This document shows, in pieces, positions 9,873 to 21,387 of a stretch of 64,000 bases of DNA (positions are counted from its first letter, which is position 1; each line of letters opens with the position of its first letter). Below the pieces are notes generated by a model. That model searched no databases, was not told the DNA's origin, and saw only the letters and a list, made by a program, of their open reading frames with translations. The stretch covers positions 59,097,232 through 59,161,231 of the forward strand of contig OZ010574.1 in NCBI GenBank assembly GCA_963932145.1. The letters are read 5' to 3'. The stretch is from Acanthosepion lycidas (lineage: Eukaryota > Mollusca > Cephalopoda > Sepiida > Sepiidae). The translations under genes were made by a program, and so were the position numbers.

Positions 9873-12190
9873 TTACATAATTGTTAAAACTTTTATTAAT
9901 CCAATAAACAATATTGAAAAGAAATTGCTACTATGTGTAACAGGCAAAAGATTTTTAGGAATATTTTGTGGCCCTAAAAAGGGCTGTTTTTTTTCATCAT
10001 TGCTGGGCTGATCTAAATACAAGTCCTGCATGAGATAGTCAGTGCCAACTTCACATTTGTTCAGTTGACAATAGCCAGCTTCATCACCGAGATATGAAAT
10101 CATATAACTAATGATGTAACTAACATATTCACTGTTGACACCATCAATTGGGTCCAAAATTTGTTTGATTGTACATCCAGTGAGTATTTCATGCAGGACT
10201 TGTACTAACTGTGGTTGGTATTCATCCAGTAAAGTCAACATTGACACATCCTTTTGTTGATTCAATATCTCCTGGATTGATGCTCTCTTCCTCCTTTCAT
10301 CCTGGGCCTTCTTAACCTTGATCCTTTTGACAATTGCTTCATCAAGTATTTATTGATGCATTTTTTTAGCCCAGTATTCCGTCTGCTGTAAGTCATCGAC
10401 ATTTGGAGGTATTTCTTGAAACGCTCAACATCCAGATTCTCAATGAATTTCTTACTTGATTCCACTTGGTCTTGATGACATTGCTTATGCTGGAAACATA
10501 AGCATTAGGCGCAAACTTCTTTCTTTCACAAAAGTCACAGATATCAACTGAGACTGAGAAGAAGCCTTTACTGTGATGAATGATTTTTCATACTGCCTAT
10601 TTAACGCCCCCACAATCCCTTTTACATAGGCAGTCATCATTTGGCAAAACATGAGTTCATTTGTGGGGGTAATCAGCAGGAAGTCTGTCACTGTCTTTGG
10701 CAATGGATTTCCAAAGAAGTCCTCTGTACAGGTGAAAACAGACATTGGGTCCTTGCTGAGTAACTTCACATTGTCAATGACCCCTTTGATGATGTTGCGT
10801 TGATGGGGTCATTTTGCATTTTGAGAGATGTGTAGAAGGTACTCATCCAAGGTCCTGATAGCTATGATTCCCAGCACTTGCAACTAGACTTCTTCTGTGA
10901 ACAGTAGTTGCAACCTGGAGATGATTTCATTTGTTGATGGAAGTCCTGAGGAAAATTGCTTACACTGTTCGAAAACAGGAAAGTAAGTTGCACCCAGATG
11001 GAAAATTATATGCAAACGATCCCCTCGGAATCTAGTGATTAGGGACAATGGAAGACCTTGTTGTGTAATGAAGGTCTTCATGTCATTTACAGTCCCTAAT
11101 TTATCGCTGAATCTGAGAGAATTCAATCTGTTGCAGACTGGCGAATGTATTTTGAGTGATCAGAAGAATTTTTAGTGTTGGTGTTCTAAAAACATTCGTC
11201 CACAATAATTAAAGAAGAATATTAGAATCAAATCATGCAAGAAGGTTGAAAGCAACGACAAACATTAAATGTAAGACAATAACATTGGTTTATATAGAAT
11301 TCAAGAATACAATTGAGTTGGACTTTAATGGATAAATGAGAATAGATGTATTTGGCTGCGTAGAATATTATTGTGAATGTTTGAAAGTGTTTGCAATTGC
11401 TATATAGATTGGTTCACGAAATTAAACTAAGTGTCCAGTTACGTACAAAATTGTCCCTTGTGCTAGTTCAGTTATCACTGTGTGTACGTAAGTTTGTTTG
11501 TATTATCGTTCAGAATTGGTAAGAGTTGCATACCTTTAGTTGTGTGAGAATTTGATTGTTTGTTTACTAATACATATTAAGTAGTGAGAAAAATGTCATT
11601 TTTTAAAGTATCGTAAGTGATGTTTGGATAGCATTCCTGAGAGAGATAGAGTGTGCTTGTGGATTGTTGAGTCAGAGATATTTTGCGTGGCAAAGTCCTG
11701 GTTGGTCAGAGTTTTGATTTGCGTGGGTCAGTTTGGCATCTTTTTAGGAATGAAGGTCTGACTGTTTGAAGTGATCAGGAATTTCCTATTTATAGATTTC
11801 TAGACAAAAAATATAGGCTCCAGTGGCTTGCGTGTGAAAAAGCATTTTTATGTGAATTTTCTACAGTTCTAAGGCTTTTGACCAATAGGAAACTTTGTTT
11901 GCTGAAACTAGAGTTTTGATTGGTTGATAGACATTTTGGTGTGAAGTGGATTATGCTGGAGGGGTGAAAGGTTATTATGGATTATTCCATCAAATCCCAC
12001 AATAATTCACCATGCTAGGCATTCTCTCACAATAGATGATGTTGCACAGGGTCTCACAATCCCTCAGGGCCTTCCTTGTCTTTTGTGTAATTGATTCCAT
12101 TGGTTGAAAATTACAATATAACTCCAAAAGTTTAATCTGCCACTTCTTCTCCAGTAGCGAAACTGTGGAATGATTAGGCAGCATTTTATT
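9873..12190 (-). pseudogene. Decayed copy of an uncharacterised multicopy protein family
   Basis: Reading on the minus strand, open pieces occur in order at 12184-11990, 11126-10884, 10769-10485, 10465-10262 and 10265-9873, separated by stops, frame changes and one insertion. Visible parts are a helical N-terminal piece (MESITQKTRKALRDC), an FRGDRLHIIFHLGATYF motif, a helical block ending in NELMFCQMMTAYVKG, a basic KKYLQMSMTYSRRN stretch and an acidic C-terminal piece with YVSYIISY and DYLMQDLYLD. From memory this order (FRGNRFN..F core, basic helix, terminal SH3-like DY..GDL) matches a large uncharacterised family amplified in cnidarian, mollusc and fish genomes, probably transposon-associated. 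That link is inference. Function unknown; this copy is certainly dead. Confidence 0.5.
11211..11996. mobile_element. 786-bp insertion with 11-bp target duplication
   Basis: A perfect 11-bp direct repeat CCACAATAATT brackets the segment (11200-11210, 11997-12007). The right copy lies within the coding piece at 12184-11990 and the left copy just beyond the next piece, so the insertion splits the gene remnant. There is no coding capacity and no obvious inverted ends. On the minus strand it has two CCAAT boxes (complement of ATTGG near 11920 and of CCAATAGG near 11882) and TATAAATAGG (about 11790), so it resembles a promoter-bearing unit. An 11-bp duplication suits a Mutator-like or similar transposon better than an LTR. 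Confidence 0.6.
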
Positions 12191-12199
12191 TTCAGAATT

Positions 12200-12836
12200 G
12201 TTATTACCCTTATTTCGTTTCTACTTTACCAAGTTTAAAATATAGAAAATGCTTCATTGTATTATTTAATTTGTAATGGACCATAGGGTGAAGATGTGAA
12301 GAACACATGTGGGTAGAATTTCCTGCTAGCCAGTCCAGCTACACGAGAAAGTTGGACTTTAAGTCCAAAGAAAAAGAAACAAGACCGATAAATATATGTA
12401 AACAAATATATGTATTAACAACAAGTACAAGTTATAAGCACATAGACAGTTACATAGAGTTTGTGTGGTGAATATTATATGTGTGTGTGTTGTGGTGAGT
12501 GTTCGTATGTACGTGTATTGTTCTTAGCATGTTCCCAGAATTTGGGAAACGCTGTATCTGTGAGAGCTCACATATGCGAGGTGGTATAAGGCCCAATGCC
12601 TGAGGAAAAAAAAGATTGAGGCGAAGGGTCAGCCAGTATTTATAGCCAAGGGAGAGAGACTCCTGGTGAAGAATTAAGGAACTAAAAAGGAGGAGCTATC
12701 TCCGACAAATTTGTTCTTTTAATTTGTCATTGTTATTCTACACATGAAAAAAGGTTCTATTGTATTACTGAATTTGTTTTTGCTTAAAATTTTCTGTTAT
12801 AAATAAAACTACACTTATAAAAAAAAAAAAAAAAAA
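12200..12836 (+). mobile_element. Polyadenylated retrosequence end, copy 1
   Basis: A 3' end with ATAAATAAAACTACACTTAT followed by a run of about 20 A is shared with a reverse-oriented copy at 32511-32700. The match continues upstream through GGTTCTATTGTATTA and TTTGTTCTTTTAATTTG, and then on the far side of the LTR at 12272-12707 (AAAATGCTTCATTGTATTA). It is therefore the tail of a LINE, a SINE or a processed transcript, and it was later hit by the LTR. The parent is not identifiable. Confidence 0.65.
12272..12707 (-). mobile_element. Solo LTR, family Q, with 4-bp target duplication
   Basis: A 436-bp block, plus-strand ends TGTAATGG and CTCCGACA, is flanked by AATT on both sides (12268-12271, 12708-12711). 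In its own orientation (minus) it starts TGTCGGAG.TAGCTCCTCC and has GGCTATAAATACTGGCTG as a TATA region. A relative lies at about 51880-52361, and the terminal motif is shared with the LTR at 28435-29400. No internal region is attached. Confidence 0.75.
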
Positions 12837-12944
12837 AATGCTTTACGATAGTGCGTAGTAATTTTTTGCACCGAAAGTGTGTAAAAGAAGTAAATTGGTC
12901 AAAATTTGTGCTTTCGCTGCCTCATGTATGCTGCAGTAAATTAC

Positions 12945-13385
12945 TAAACATTATGGCAGTAATGGTGAACGAATGACCAACAAGAAATCCGACTTTTTCT
13001 TGTTGATAACTCCAACGGTAGGTTTTTTCATAATTTAATTGTTAATTTAAATTCTAGTTCAGCATGTACATTTATACAATAACATGGAATTATGACGATT
13101 TCGGAAAATTTTAAGAGATTTAGCGCGGGCGTTAAACACAAATTTTAATTTACCATAAATACATAAAATAAAAATATTTTTTAGCGAAATAAATAGTAAT
13201 TGAAAAAAGTAAAACTTACTTTAAATTTTAAACTTTTAAAGCAGAAGGGAAAACCTGAAAACCTGTTGAAACGTAATACTAATGAACGAATTCTGGACGA
13301 GCGAATTTCTCTGAGAAGGGACAAAACTCTTAGATCACGTGGCCTTTTCATAATAATGTCATGTTCAGCCTACCATAGATGAAAA
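12945..13385 (+). repeat. Dispersed duplicate of the 30-kb first-exon block, degenerate
   Basis: Homologous to the reverse complement of about 29850-30160. Shared landmarks are AATGG.GRACGAAT, ATAACTCCAA, TTCATAATTTAATTG, CAGCATGT.CATTTA, ATGACGATTT.GGAAAA and TTAGCGCGGG. Here the reading frame that starts with ATGGCGG in the other copy is lost. A 60-codon frame at 13200-13382 is within the block and looks incidental. Confidence 0.6.
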
Positions 13386-13770
13386 AAGGAACGTATTAAG
13401 TAAAAAAAATAAAAATATTATTTTAAAAATAGAATAGTAAAACTATGTTTATTAATCTTTTCAATTTTGGATTCTTAAATTTCATCTTAATTACTATATC
13501 ACATCCAAGAAATAGCCCAATACCGAATTTTACAAGATTTTTAAACTCTTATAAATTATTATAATTAAAATTTTTATAAAATTAAAAAATTCTTGTAAAA
13601 ATTCATTATTTGTCGGAAAAATTTTATTTCTTCAGACAATAGTGTCATTAATATAACTTATTTACAAAATCAATTAAAAGCTTTTCTAATTAAATAATGC
13701 CATAGTTTTATTGCATTATTTTACAATTCAGAACAGATTTTCAGTTAGAATGGTGAATGTTAAAAAAAAA
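13386..13770. other. AT-rich sequence, nothing recognised
   Basis: Very A/T-rich, dominated by A and T runs and a 16-A tract near 13764. There is no coding or repeat-family signal that I can support. Confidence 0.5.
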
Positions 13771-13779
13771 AAAAAAAAG

Positions 13780-14425
13780 ATTGTGGCGGACTTCACCACA
13801 TTAATTTAACTTAGATTAGGAAACCAAACTGGCGTGAAGAAAAAGAGGATAAGTCAAAGACATCATTACACATAAAATTTGTATTTAACAAGATGTACAA
13901 ACAAGGATGCGAAAGAAAAGCGTGTATTGAGTAAAACAAAAGTTGTCTCTCTTTAACTATCAATTGTTCCAAAGTTCACTGAAAGAAATAAGGTTGTAAT
14001 AGTTTCTGGTAATAAATGTTTTCAACAGTTTTGCTGTGTAAGAAAAAACATTATGTGAGTATAGGGAATATTCAGCATGTGAGTGGTGGTATGAGTGAGA
14101 AAATTGGCGCATAGTTTCACCTGTGGCAGCTGAAATCTCACTAATTTACTAAGAATATTCTTTGCTTATATAGATGGTCATCGGCTCCGAAAGCGCTGCG
14201 CGGGAAGAATCACTCTTCACGTGCAGACAATCTGATTGGTTGGCATTGACCAATCAGCGAGCTAGATTTGGGGAGACTCACGAAAAACTGGGATCCGATT
14301 CTCCCAAAAGTGCACAAAATCGACTACATGAAAATATAGCGATTATAAAATTGTCGCATAGCTGCGATTTATAAATTGTTCATTATACAGTAGTGTTGAT
14401 TTATTATCCAATGAATGCTTGTTGT
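13780..14425 (-). mobile_element. LTR-like fossil
   Basis: In minus orientation it has CCAAT boxes arranged as GCTGATTGGTCAATGCCAA (about 14235-14262) followed by CTATATAAGC (about 14168-14177). It resembles the block at 17540-17900 plus 26332-26480, with GATGTACAA.CA.G.ATGCGAA and the double CCAAT region in common. It has no coding part. Old; boundaries approximate. Confidence 0.45.
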
Positions 14426-14450
14426 TGTATAATTTGAATTTGCGTAAGCA

Positions 14451-14473
14451 TGTATGTATGTATGTATGTATGT
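14451..14473. repeat. (TGTA)n microsatellite
   Basis: About six TGTA units, directly followed by a GATGATCATCATC palindrome. Confidence 0.95.
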
Positions 14474-14585
14474 GATGATCATCATCACAAGATGATTTAC
14501 AATCTCCAAGGAGTCCTACTTTTAACTAATAAAAAAATTCAGGAAACAGAAAGGTATTTTGCGAAATTTCATGAAATTAAATAAG

Positions 14586-14630
14586 TGTGTGCGCGCCCGC
14601 GCGCGTGTGTGTGTGTGTGGGGGGGGGGGG
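14586..14630. repeat. Alternating purine-pyrimidine tract with G run
   Basis: GTGTGTGCGCGC merges into (GT)n and then 12 G. Such tracts favour Z-DNA. It abuts the 5' side of dispersed repeat T. Confidence 0.9.
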
Positions 14631-15015
14631 TTAACACATGAAAAAAAATATTTTTACCAAAATTTTCTAAAACAAAAAAAAAATTAATTCATTTGTGAAT
14701 AAGTCCTGAAAATTTTCATTAAAATCTAACAATTATGTGATTTTTACAAGAATTTCCAAATCAATGTGTTTTCAACGGAAAAAAGAGTAAAATAGTCAAT
14801 GTAGTTATTACGCCAGCCCGAAGACGTAAACAAAACAAGATTTAAACCAAAATTTCGAACGTGTTAGAGAGGATTAAAAATTTTTTTTTTAAATAATCAA
14901 AAAATACTTTGGTCTTTCATCTTAATAATAACATAAACATTTTGACAATAAAACTATTTTTATTAAGTTTTTGTAGCCTTTTCCATTACGCTATGCTGTT
15001 TTCCGTGAAAAAGTG
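14630..15015 (+). repeat. Dispersed repeat T, copy 1
   Basis: About 390 bp homologous, in the same orientation, to 33660-34140 and 51190-51655. Shared order: TATTTTTACCAA, AATAAGTCCTGAAA.TTTCATTAAAATC, GACAATTAT, AAGAATTTCCAAAT, AACATGTTAGA, AAAATAATTAAAAAAT, TCTT.ATAATAACATAA, ATTTTGACGATAAAA and TATGC.TTTTTTTTAGCG. There is no open frame, TIR or tRNA box that I can see. Unclassified. Confidence 0.75.
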
Positions 15016-15496
15016 GAGTTTTTTTTTTTTACATAGATGTACCTTCATTTATAAAGGAACATTTTCTAAATTAAGAAAATTATTTTGAAAATTGAATTGC
15101 TTTCCCTAATAAACAAAGAACCTTGGTGGAAGCACTTCCATAAACTAAGTCTTTTCTGTTTTAATTTTGACAGTGGGGAATTTATTATCATTATCTACAT
15201 GTGGACTATTATCTTTGCTGTTATCCTAACGCCATTATGTCCTCCGGCTTTCAAACTGAACACTTGGATCATTAATAAAGAAAGAAAGAGAAATTACACT
15301 AAGGCTTCAATGGTACCGCCCCTGTCAGCAGATTTAAAGTTCCAAGTTCTCCACTCAGGATTGTACCACGGGACAATAGCCTAGTGAAGGGTTCGTGAAT
15401 TTGGTGATATAGTAATTGTGAGTTCAGTCCCTTGGACTCAGCAGAAACGGGACAAGCAGTAATTGAGCAGTACTAAAAAAGAACTAAAGCTTTTTC

Positions 15497-15569
15497 GTTC
15501 TGCTGACCATGTCTTGGGATATTGGGTTTAGTTACTAAACCTAATATCCCAAGACACGGTCAACAGAAC
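15497..15569. repeat. 73-bp near-perfect hairpin
   Basis: Two arms of about 34 bp beginning GTTCTGCTGACCATGTCTTG face each other across a 4-base loop (TTAC region), with three mismatched positions. RNA from either strand would fold into a precursor-like stem. There is no TA or longer duplication immediately outside. It could be a tiny MITE, a processed small-RNA precursor or a recent inverted duplication. Confidence 0.85.
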
Positions 15570-16560
15570 TAGAACAATCTACTCAGCTATATTAAATAAA
15601 GAGTTCACCGACAAGCAACTGATGAAGGCCGGAGTGGGAGGGGAGCACAACGACAAAAAGTTGACGACAGTAATCCGTACGTAAATAATTACAAGGTTTT
15701 GTCTGCTGATAAAAACTGAATCGCTGTTAACAATCACAAATTTATTAAAAATAATTCTAAGTCATTGCTTAAAGTTAAAAAATGAAACTTATTGTTTTTT
15801 TAAAACACGTTTTAGCATTCCGATACCACTTTCTTATCAACGTTGAATTTTGTACAAATCTGTGCAAAAAGTGGATCAAAAAGCTTACCCAACTTCATAC
15901 ATATTTTCAGGAAATCTCAACTTTTAATTAGTCAATAAACACACAAGTGGGCGTTGCAATCCACCCACGTACAAGTCTTTTTCCAGCGCGTGACCAAGTC
16001 AAGTTTTCCCGCTCTTTTTCTAGGAGCCTGTCACGTGGTTACATTAATTATAAATATCAGACACAGGTTCGTTCTCTCTCTCTCTCTCTCTCTCTTTCTT
16101 GATTTCACTCGCCTAAATGTAACCTTAACGGATTCGCGTCTTGACCATATGCGGTCAGACGCTTATGAAAACATATTCACACATGAACGTACGTACGAAA
16201 TTTTCCAAACTACATTACAAACATACGAAACATTTCCAAATTAACAACAAGAACTTTTCTCTTTAAAATACTCTGATCAAGTTTTCGCACATATCTTACA
16301 TAACAAAATTGTAATATTCTGCATATAAAAATATATATATGTTGTTCCAAACATCCTTTTTTGTCGTAATTGAATATCGTTATCATTTGATTTTTTATTT
16401 GAATTTGTTTGTGGATGTAGCATGTTTCATTTACAGCAAAACATTTAAAACATTCACGCAGCCCTCCTAGACCCACAATAATGTCATCATCATCAAAACT
16501 GTTTCGATTTGAGGTCATAAATTAACATGTTCTTTCATATTCAGTGACATTGTATACTGA
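15570..16560. other. No gene recognised
   Basis: Contains a (CT)n run at about 16073-16096 and opposing short frames at 15954-16518 without recognisable similarity. No exon is supported. Confidence 0.5.
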
Positions 16561-16564
16561 TTTA

Positions 16565-17490
16565 TAGGAATTTAATTTGGGAACCACGAATAGAATGTTT
16601 TGCGGGTTCACATTCTAGCCTAGTTTTCCAAATCCTCACTCCAACCTTTTTTCTTACTTTCAAAACTGGCTCCCAAAGCCTTGATTCTTATCAGAGATAA
16701 GAATATATTTCTGACTAACAAGAGAGCTGGAAAATATATAATGGAATGCCACCACCATTATTCTTTCCCTGGTGCTATAAAGCCTGGGGGGAAACCTCAC
16801 AGCTTGTTCCCTCCAACCTTTTTCCTTGCTTTCAAAACCGGCTCCCAAAGCATTGTTTCTTATCAGAGGCAAGAATATATTTTCTTTCCAATGAAGGGGT
16901 CAGGAAATTTGTATAACGATTTTGGAGGGAAAAGTTCCGCCATTCTTTTGAGCCTCCCAAATCTCCATAAATTTGGAGAATCTTCGCCTATTTGGCAGTG
17001 AGAGTTCGGCTCACCGTCTGTGAGGTTGGCGATAGAGATCACCAGTCAACTTCGGAACCACCTTCAACCAAAGAAGAATTATCTATTAAAGGGCTGTCGA
17101 GAACGAACGTCGGCCCACAATTAAAGACCAGTTGAAAGCTGCCTCCTTTCACCTACAAGACATCTGTCGTCGACCTACGAACTCACTCAACTGCAGAATT
17201 CCTATATCTACCAACATTCCTACTCTGCAGGAACTTTGAAGAAAACTGTGAGTGTTTCTATTAACAAAATTCTACTCGCTTAAAGAACTTTTAGGCGCTC
17301 AGAGAAATATTTTGAGTAGGCCTTTTTTATGTATGAACATTTTCTCTTCCCTTAAGGGACTTTTTTTTTACCTTTCCTTTTCTCTTAATTGTCTTTATCC
17401 CTTTACCCTTTTTTTTATGTAAATAAACATTTTCTTCTTTTATTGTTACATACCGAGCACGAGTTTTTCTTTATTCTGTAGTGGATGTGT
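16565..17490 (+). mobile_element. LTR-like repeat X, copy 1
   Basis: Matches the reverse complement of 27755-29476. Landmarks are GGAATTTAATTTGGGAACCAC at the start, TTTCAAAACYGGCTCCCAAAG, CTTATCAG.GATAAGAATAT, CTTCGCCTATTTGGCAGTGA and a terminal AAATAAACATTTTCTTCTTT with GTTACATACCGAGCA. A TATA-like element precedes the CTATTTGGCAGTGA motif, clearest in copy 2 (CTATAAATACGG), and AATAAA lies near the end, as in an LTR. A segment of about 165 bp is tandemly duplicated inside (16640 and 16810 region). No internal region is attached. Confidence 0.6.
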
Positions 17491-17539
17491 TAATTGTAAT
17501 GGGTAAATACTTGTTGAGAATAGGCTGCGTGAAAACGAT

Positions 17540-17900
17540 TTCCACTAACATTAAAATCTCTATATTCATACTAAGAATAAGATACAAAACTCAACGGAAT
17601 GATTTCCAAACATAACAATTAGATTTATTAATGTTTGATGTACAAGCATGCGAACTGAAAAGGCAGGACAGAGTCGTGTCCCTTTGATTTGGTAATAGTT
17701 GTACCGGAGTTCATATTAAGAAGAAGTAATATTTAACTTGTAATTTAGAAGAATAAAGTTTGGAATTGTGAGTTCTAAAATTGGTAAAAGTTCAGGAGTG
17801 AATTCAGAGGTTGGTGAGTGAGTGTAATTATCTTTAACGTCTGGTCAGCAATGACTAAGATGGGAGTTCCTGATGGCTACATCTTGGCACTTGGTAGCAA
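17540..17900 (-). mobile_element. LTR-like host of both Tx1 LINEs, left part
   Basis: This sequence continues at 24257-24287 and 26332-26480 once the two LINEs are set aside. It resembles the LTR-like fossil at 13.8-14.4 kb (GATGTACAAGCATGCGAA here; the double CCAAT region with TGATTGGTCGAAACTGACCAA on the right side at about 26390). Older than the LINEs. Family and exact ends not determined. Confidence 0.45.
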
Positions 17901-18628
17901 GGAATGAGAAGTACTAATGATATTTATTTGCACAAAAGTACAAAATGTGGCACGAGGCCTAAAAGGGGGTTGGGGAAGAACTTAGCTAGACACAGACACG
18001 GACCCAAACATATCAACAATAATCCTATCCCCAAAACAAAACATTCACTCCTACCTTTCTTACTGCGTCCACCATAATACCTCAAGTTCTCTATGAAATC
18101 CTAACTAGTTCCCATATGTACATTTAAAAGTCTGTGGGGGGGGGAACAACAATTTAAAAAACCCCAAATGTTTATTTACAATATGATATAATATTTACAT
18201 AAAATAAAACAAAAATAGGGTTAGTAATAAAACCCCCCACAATCCCTAAATGTGGCAGAAACATCAGTTCACTGGACGAAATCAATGCGGGACTATGAAA
18301 AATAAGAAAAACATTCATTCCTCCAAGGCATTCACACAGGTACACACACATTCATACACAACAACAAATGCGAAAAATCACACACACGAAACGAAAGGCG
18401 CCCCGCATCCACCAGAGAACTGGCATCACTGACCACCTAACGAGGGAGGGGATGGGGAATTAAACAAAAGAAAAATAGGGACAGAAATAAAAGGGGCCAA
18501 TGAGCATGCATACCCTAGCTAAGTTAACCAGAAAACGGGAAACTAAAGATTCCAAATCAAAAACCTAAAGTAACCTAATATCGGGGTGGGTTGCCTCTGT
18601 TCAACCCTGATAGGACAAAATCCTGAGC

Positions 18629-21381
18629 CTAACCGATATCCAAATGCCACTCTAAGTCAGCCCCTTTCACTCTACACACTCGCGCAAGATTTACCCACCT
18701 TTTGCCAAATTCTGATGAAGGGAGCCGCCGCCTTTCCGTCCTAATCCTGACTTTAAGCTGATGCTTAAAGAACAAGATCAGTTGGGAAGAGGTGAACTTC
18801 TCGCCATCATAGAATTCCTTCTGACGCGTCGTCCAAATCACGACTCTCATAACCCGTAGTAAGCAACAGAACACATAGTGTTCAGCCTTCGTCAATTGTG
18901 GCACCACATTGCTACAAACAGAACTGGCTTCCAGGACAAAAAACTTTCCCTGCAGCATGCGAACCATGAGGCCTTCAACAAACCCGCACAACGGCACTAC
19001 CGTCTTGCACTGAAAAAGGCGTAACCAATGGTCTCGACTTCCCCAGTACAGCGACGACAGTTTGGATATTTCTCCAAGCCTGCTGAACAAAGTCTCTTGC
19101 CGACCCAGAGGGCCCCACGAATCATCAGCCAGGTGAGTGATGCCTCATCATTATTGAGACATTTCAACCCAGGCGCCCAAGGCCATATCGAGCGAGCCTC
19201 CTGCGTCGGAGAGTCCATCCGACGTCCGTAAGAGGATGAAACACGACGACATTCGCGGTGGAAGGAGCACTCGGCTCGGGGTGTACGGACGGCCTCCTCC
19301 TCGCACGAGTGCACACTTCTCAGGGATGGGAAATGTTTTCGGACGTCTTCTTTCCAAAAGGTGCCCACCTCATCCTATTCGTGACACATTCGGTCTAGAA
19401 AGGTAAGGCGAAGCATATGTTGACGAATCTCAATGCTAGGCATACCCAGACCGCCCTCAGAGGGATGAAAGCAACAGATCTCGCGAGATACCATAGGGGC
19501 CTTGTCTCTCAACAAGAAAGAGAACAAAGTCCGTACTAATAAAATTAGTCTGGCATACGGGAGTGGAAGTACAGAGAGTCTGTACAGGAGAATCGGATAG
19601 ATGTGTGAAACACATACTTCCGCCCTTCCTTTCAGGGAAAGTCTCCTCCGAGACCACAGATTAACCGCGATCTCCGCCTTCCCTTGTACCTCCGACCAGT
19701 TCATTTCCAACTGGAGATCAGGACCGAACCAGACGCCGAGTATCTTGATCGGCCCATCCGTCCAGAGGAAAGGTCCGGGAAGAGAAACTCCCTTCCACGC
19801 CCCCAACCGCAAGCCCACAGTCTTATCGCGATTGATCTTGGCCCCTGTCACCAACTCATACCCACTGATCTCTTTGCTGACTTCGTCAATCTCGGATCTG
19901 CTCGACACAAGACCGAAACGTCGTCAGTATAGGCAGAACACCTAGCTGAGGTGGAAGCCCTAGGCAGGGAAATTCCGCGCAGGACCGCATTCGCCTTTAA
20001 CTTGCGAAGGAATTTTTCCAACGCAAGAACGTAAAGCAAAGGCGAGAGCGGACAACCTTGACGAATGGAGCGAGACAATGCGAAAGGCTTCGATCTTACC
20101 GCATTCACTTCCACCAGCGCACCGGGGGTCGCATACAAAAGTCGGATCCAGGAGCGAAAGTCGGCTCTGAAACCGGCCGCCGAAAGGACAGCCTCCAGAA
20201 AGCGATGGTCAACCCTATCGAAGGCCTTGGACTGATCTAAATTAATCAGCACGGCTTCACTGTCGACTTGTTCTAAGATCAAGCGTACCATATGAAGGTT
20301 ATCCTGAATAGTCCTGCCCTTCACAGCACAAGTCTGTTCGGGGCCAATCAGACTAGACAGGACAAGCTGCAAACGGTTGGCTAAGATCTTCGCCAAAATC
20401 TTTAACAGTGTTTAACATGGTTAAAGGGCGAAAGTTCCCTAACCCATCCCCACCGTTCTTGTCCTTACGCAGCAACTTGATCACACCCCTGGTGAAGCGT
20501 TGAGATATAGACCCCTGCTTCATCCAGTGGTTGAAAATCAGTTCCAGCAAAGGAACAAAAACGTGCGACAACCTCAAGTACACTTCGTAGGGAAGACCTT
20601 CTAATCCCGGAGACTTATCCAGGCCAACCTGCTTCAGCGCTTCCCAGATTTCCGACTCTGTAATGGGACCCTCGCACCTAGCCGCTTCAGCTGCCTCGAG
20701 GCAGGGAAAGTCAGCTAAATAGGCGTCGAACTGAGCAGAGCTCAGACCAGGCTCCCTGGTGAAAATATCCTGAAAGTAATCCCGAAAGACCTCACATATG
20801 CCCGCGTTTGTAGTCACGGTCCGCTTATCCGGCAATGTGATGCACGCTATATGTCGCCTCGACGCGTTCCGATTTTCCTCTGCACGCAGTTCAGCGGCCT
20901 CAGAAGACATTCTTTTTAACCTAGCCCTAACTACCAGAGCTTGATCTTTCTTGATAAGCAAGGAGGACAACTCTGCTATATCCCCACTAACACGGGATTT
21001 CACAGCCCGATCAACTTTATTTTCTAACGCCGTTTGCGCCGCTAATCTATCTAGATTGAGTCGACGACTAAAATCGGCAGTTTAGATTTTAAGTTTTCCC
21101 ACCAGGCGTTTCCCACAACCGCCCCCGTCAATCCTTCATGCATCCTTCAAAGACCTGCTCACTAGCCAAGAGACACCCCTCGAACGACCATCAAAACATG
21201 CTGAATAAAGAGCGAACCCCTTAGACAGTATGTCCTCACGGTTATGAGAAGAAAACCGGGTCTCTTGCAAACAACATACATTCACCCCGAGGCACTGAAG
21301 ATCACGAGAGAGCCTCGCCCTGCGAGACTCGGACCTCAGGCCCCGGACATTCAAACTAGCTAACCAGAGCGGCATTGTCAA
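18629..21381 (-). pseudogene. LINE ORF2: endonuclease remnant and reverse transcriptase
   Basis: The frame begins MPLWLASLNVRGL with CLQETRF, the first strands of an APE-type endonuclease, but only about 80 codons survive before a stop (about 21139). The next recognisable part (FSRRLNLDRLAAQ, about 21060) normally lies some 300 residues further on, so most of the endonuclease has been deleted. The reverse transcriptase follows: ITESEIWEALKQVGLDKSPG and NFRPLTMLNT, a frame change near 20400, then AFDRVDH, RQGCPLSPLLY and a YTDD catalytic box in place of the usual YADD. Another frame change follows near 19910. The C-terminal third carries GGLGMPSIE and a CRRCTGEVETIG Cys motif. About 110 bp present in the second LINE are missing near 19235. 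Confidence 0.85.
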
Positions 21382-21387
21382 ATCGAA

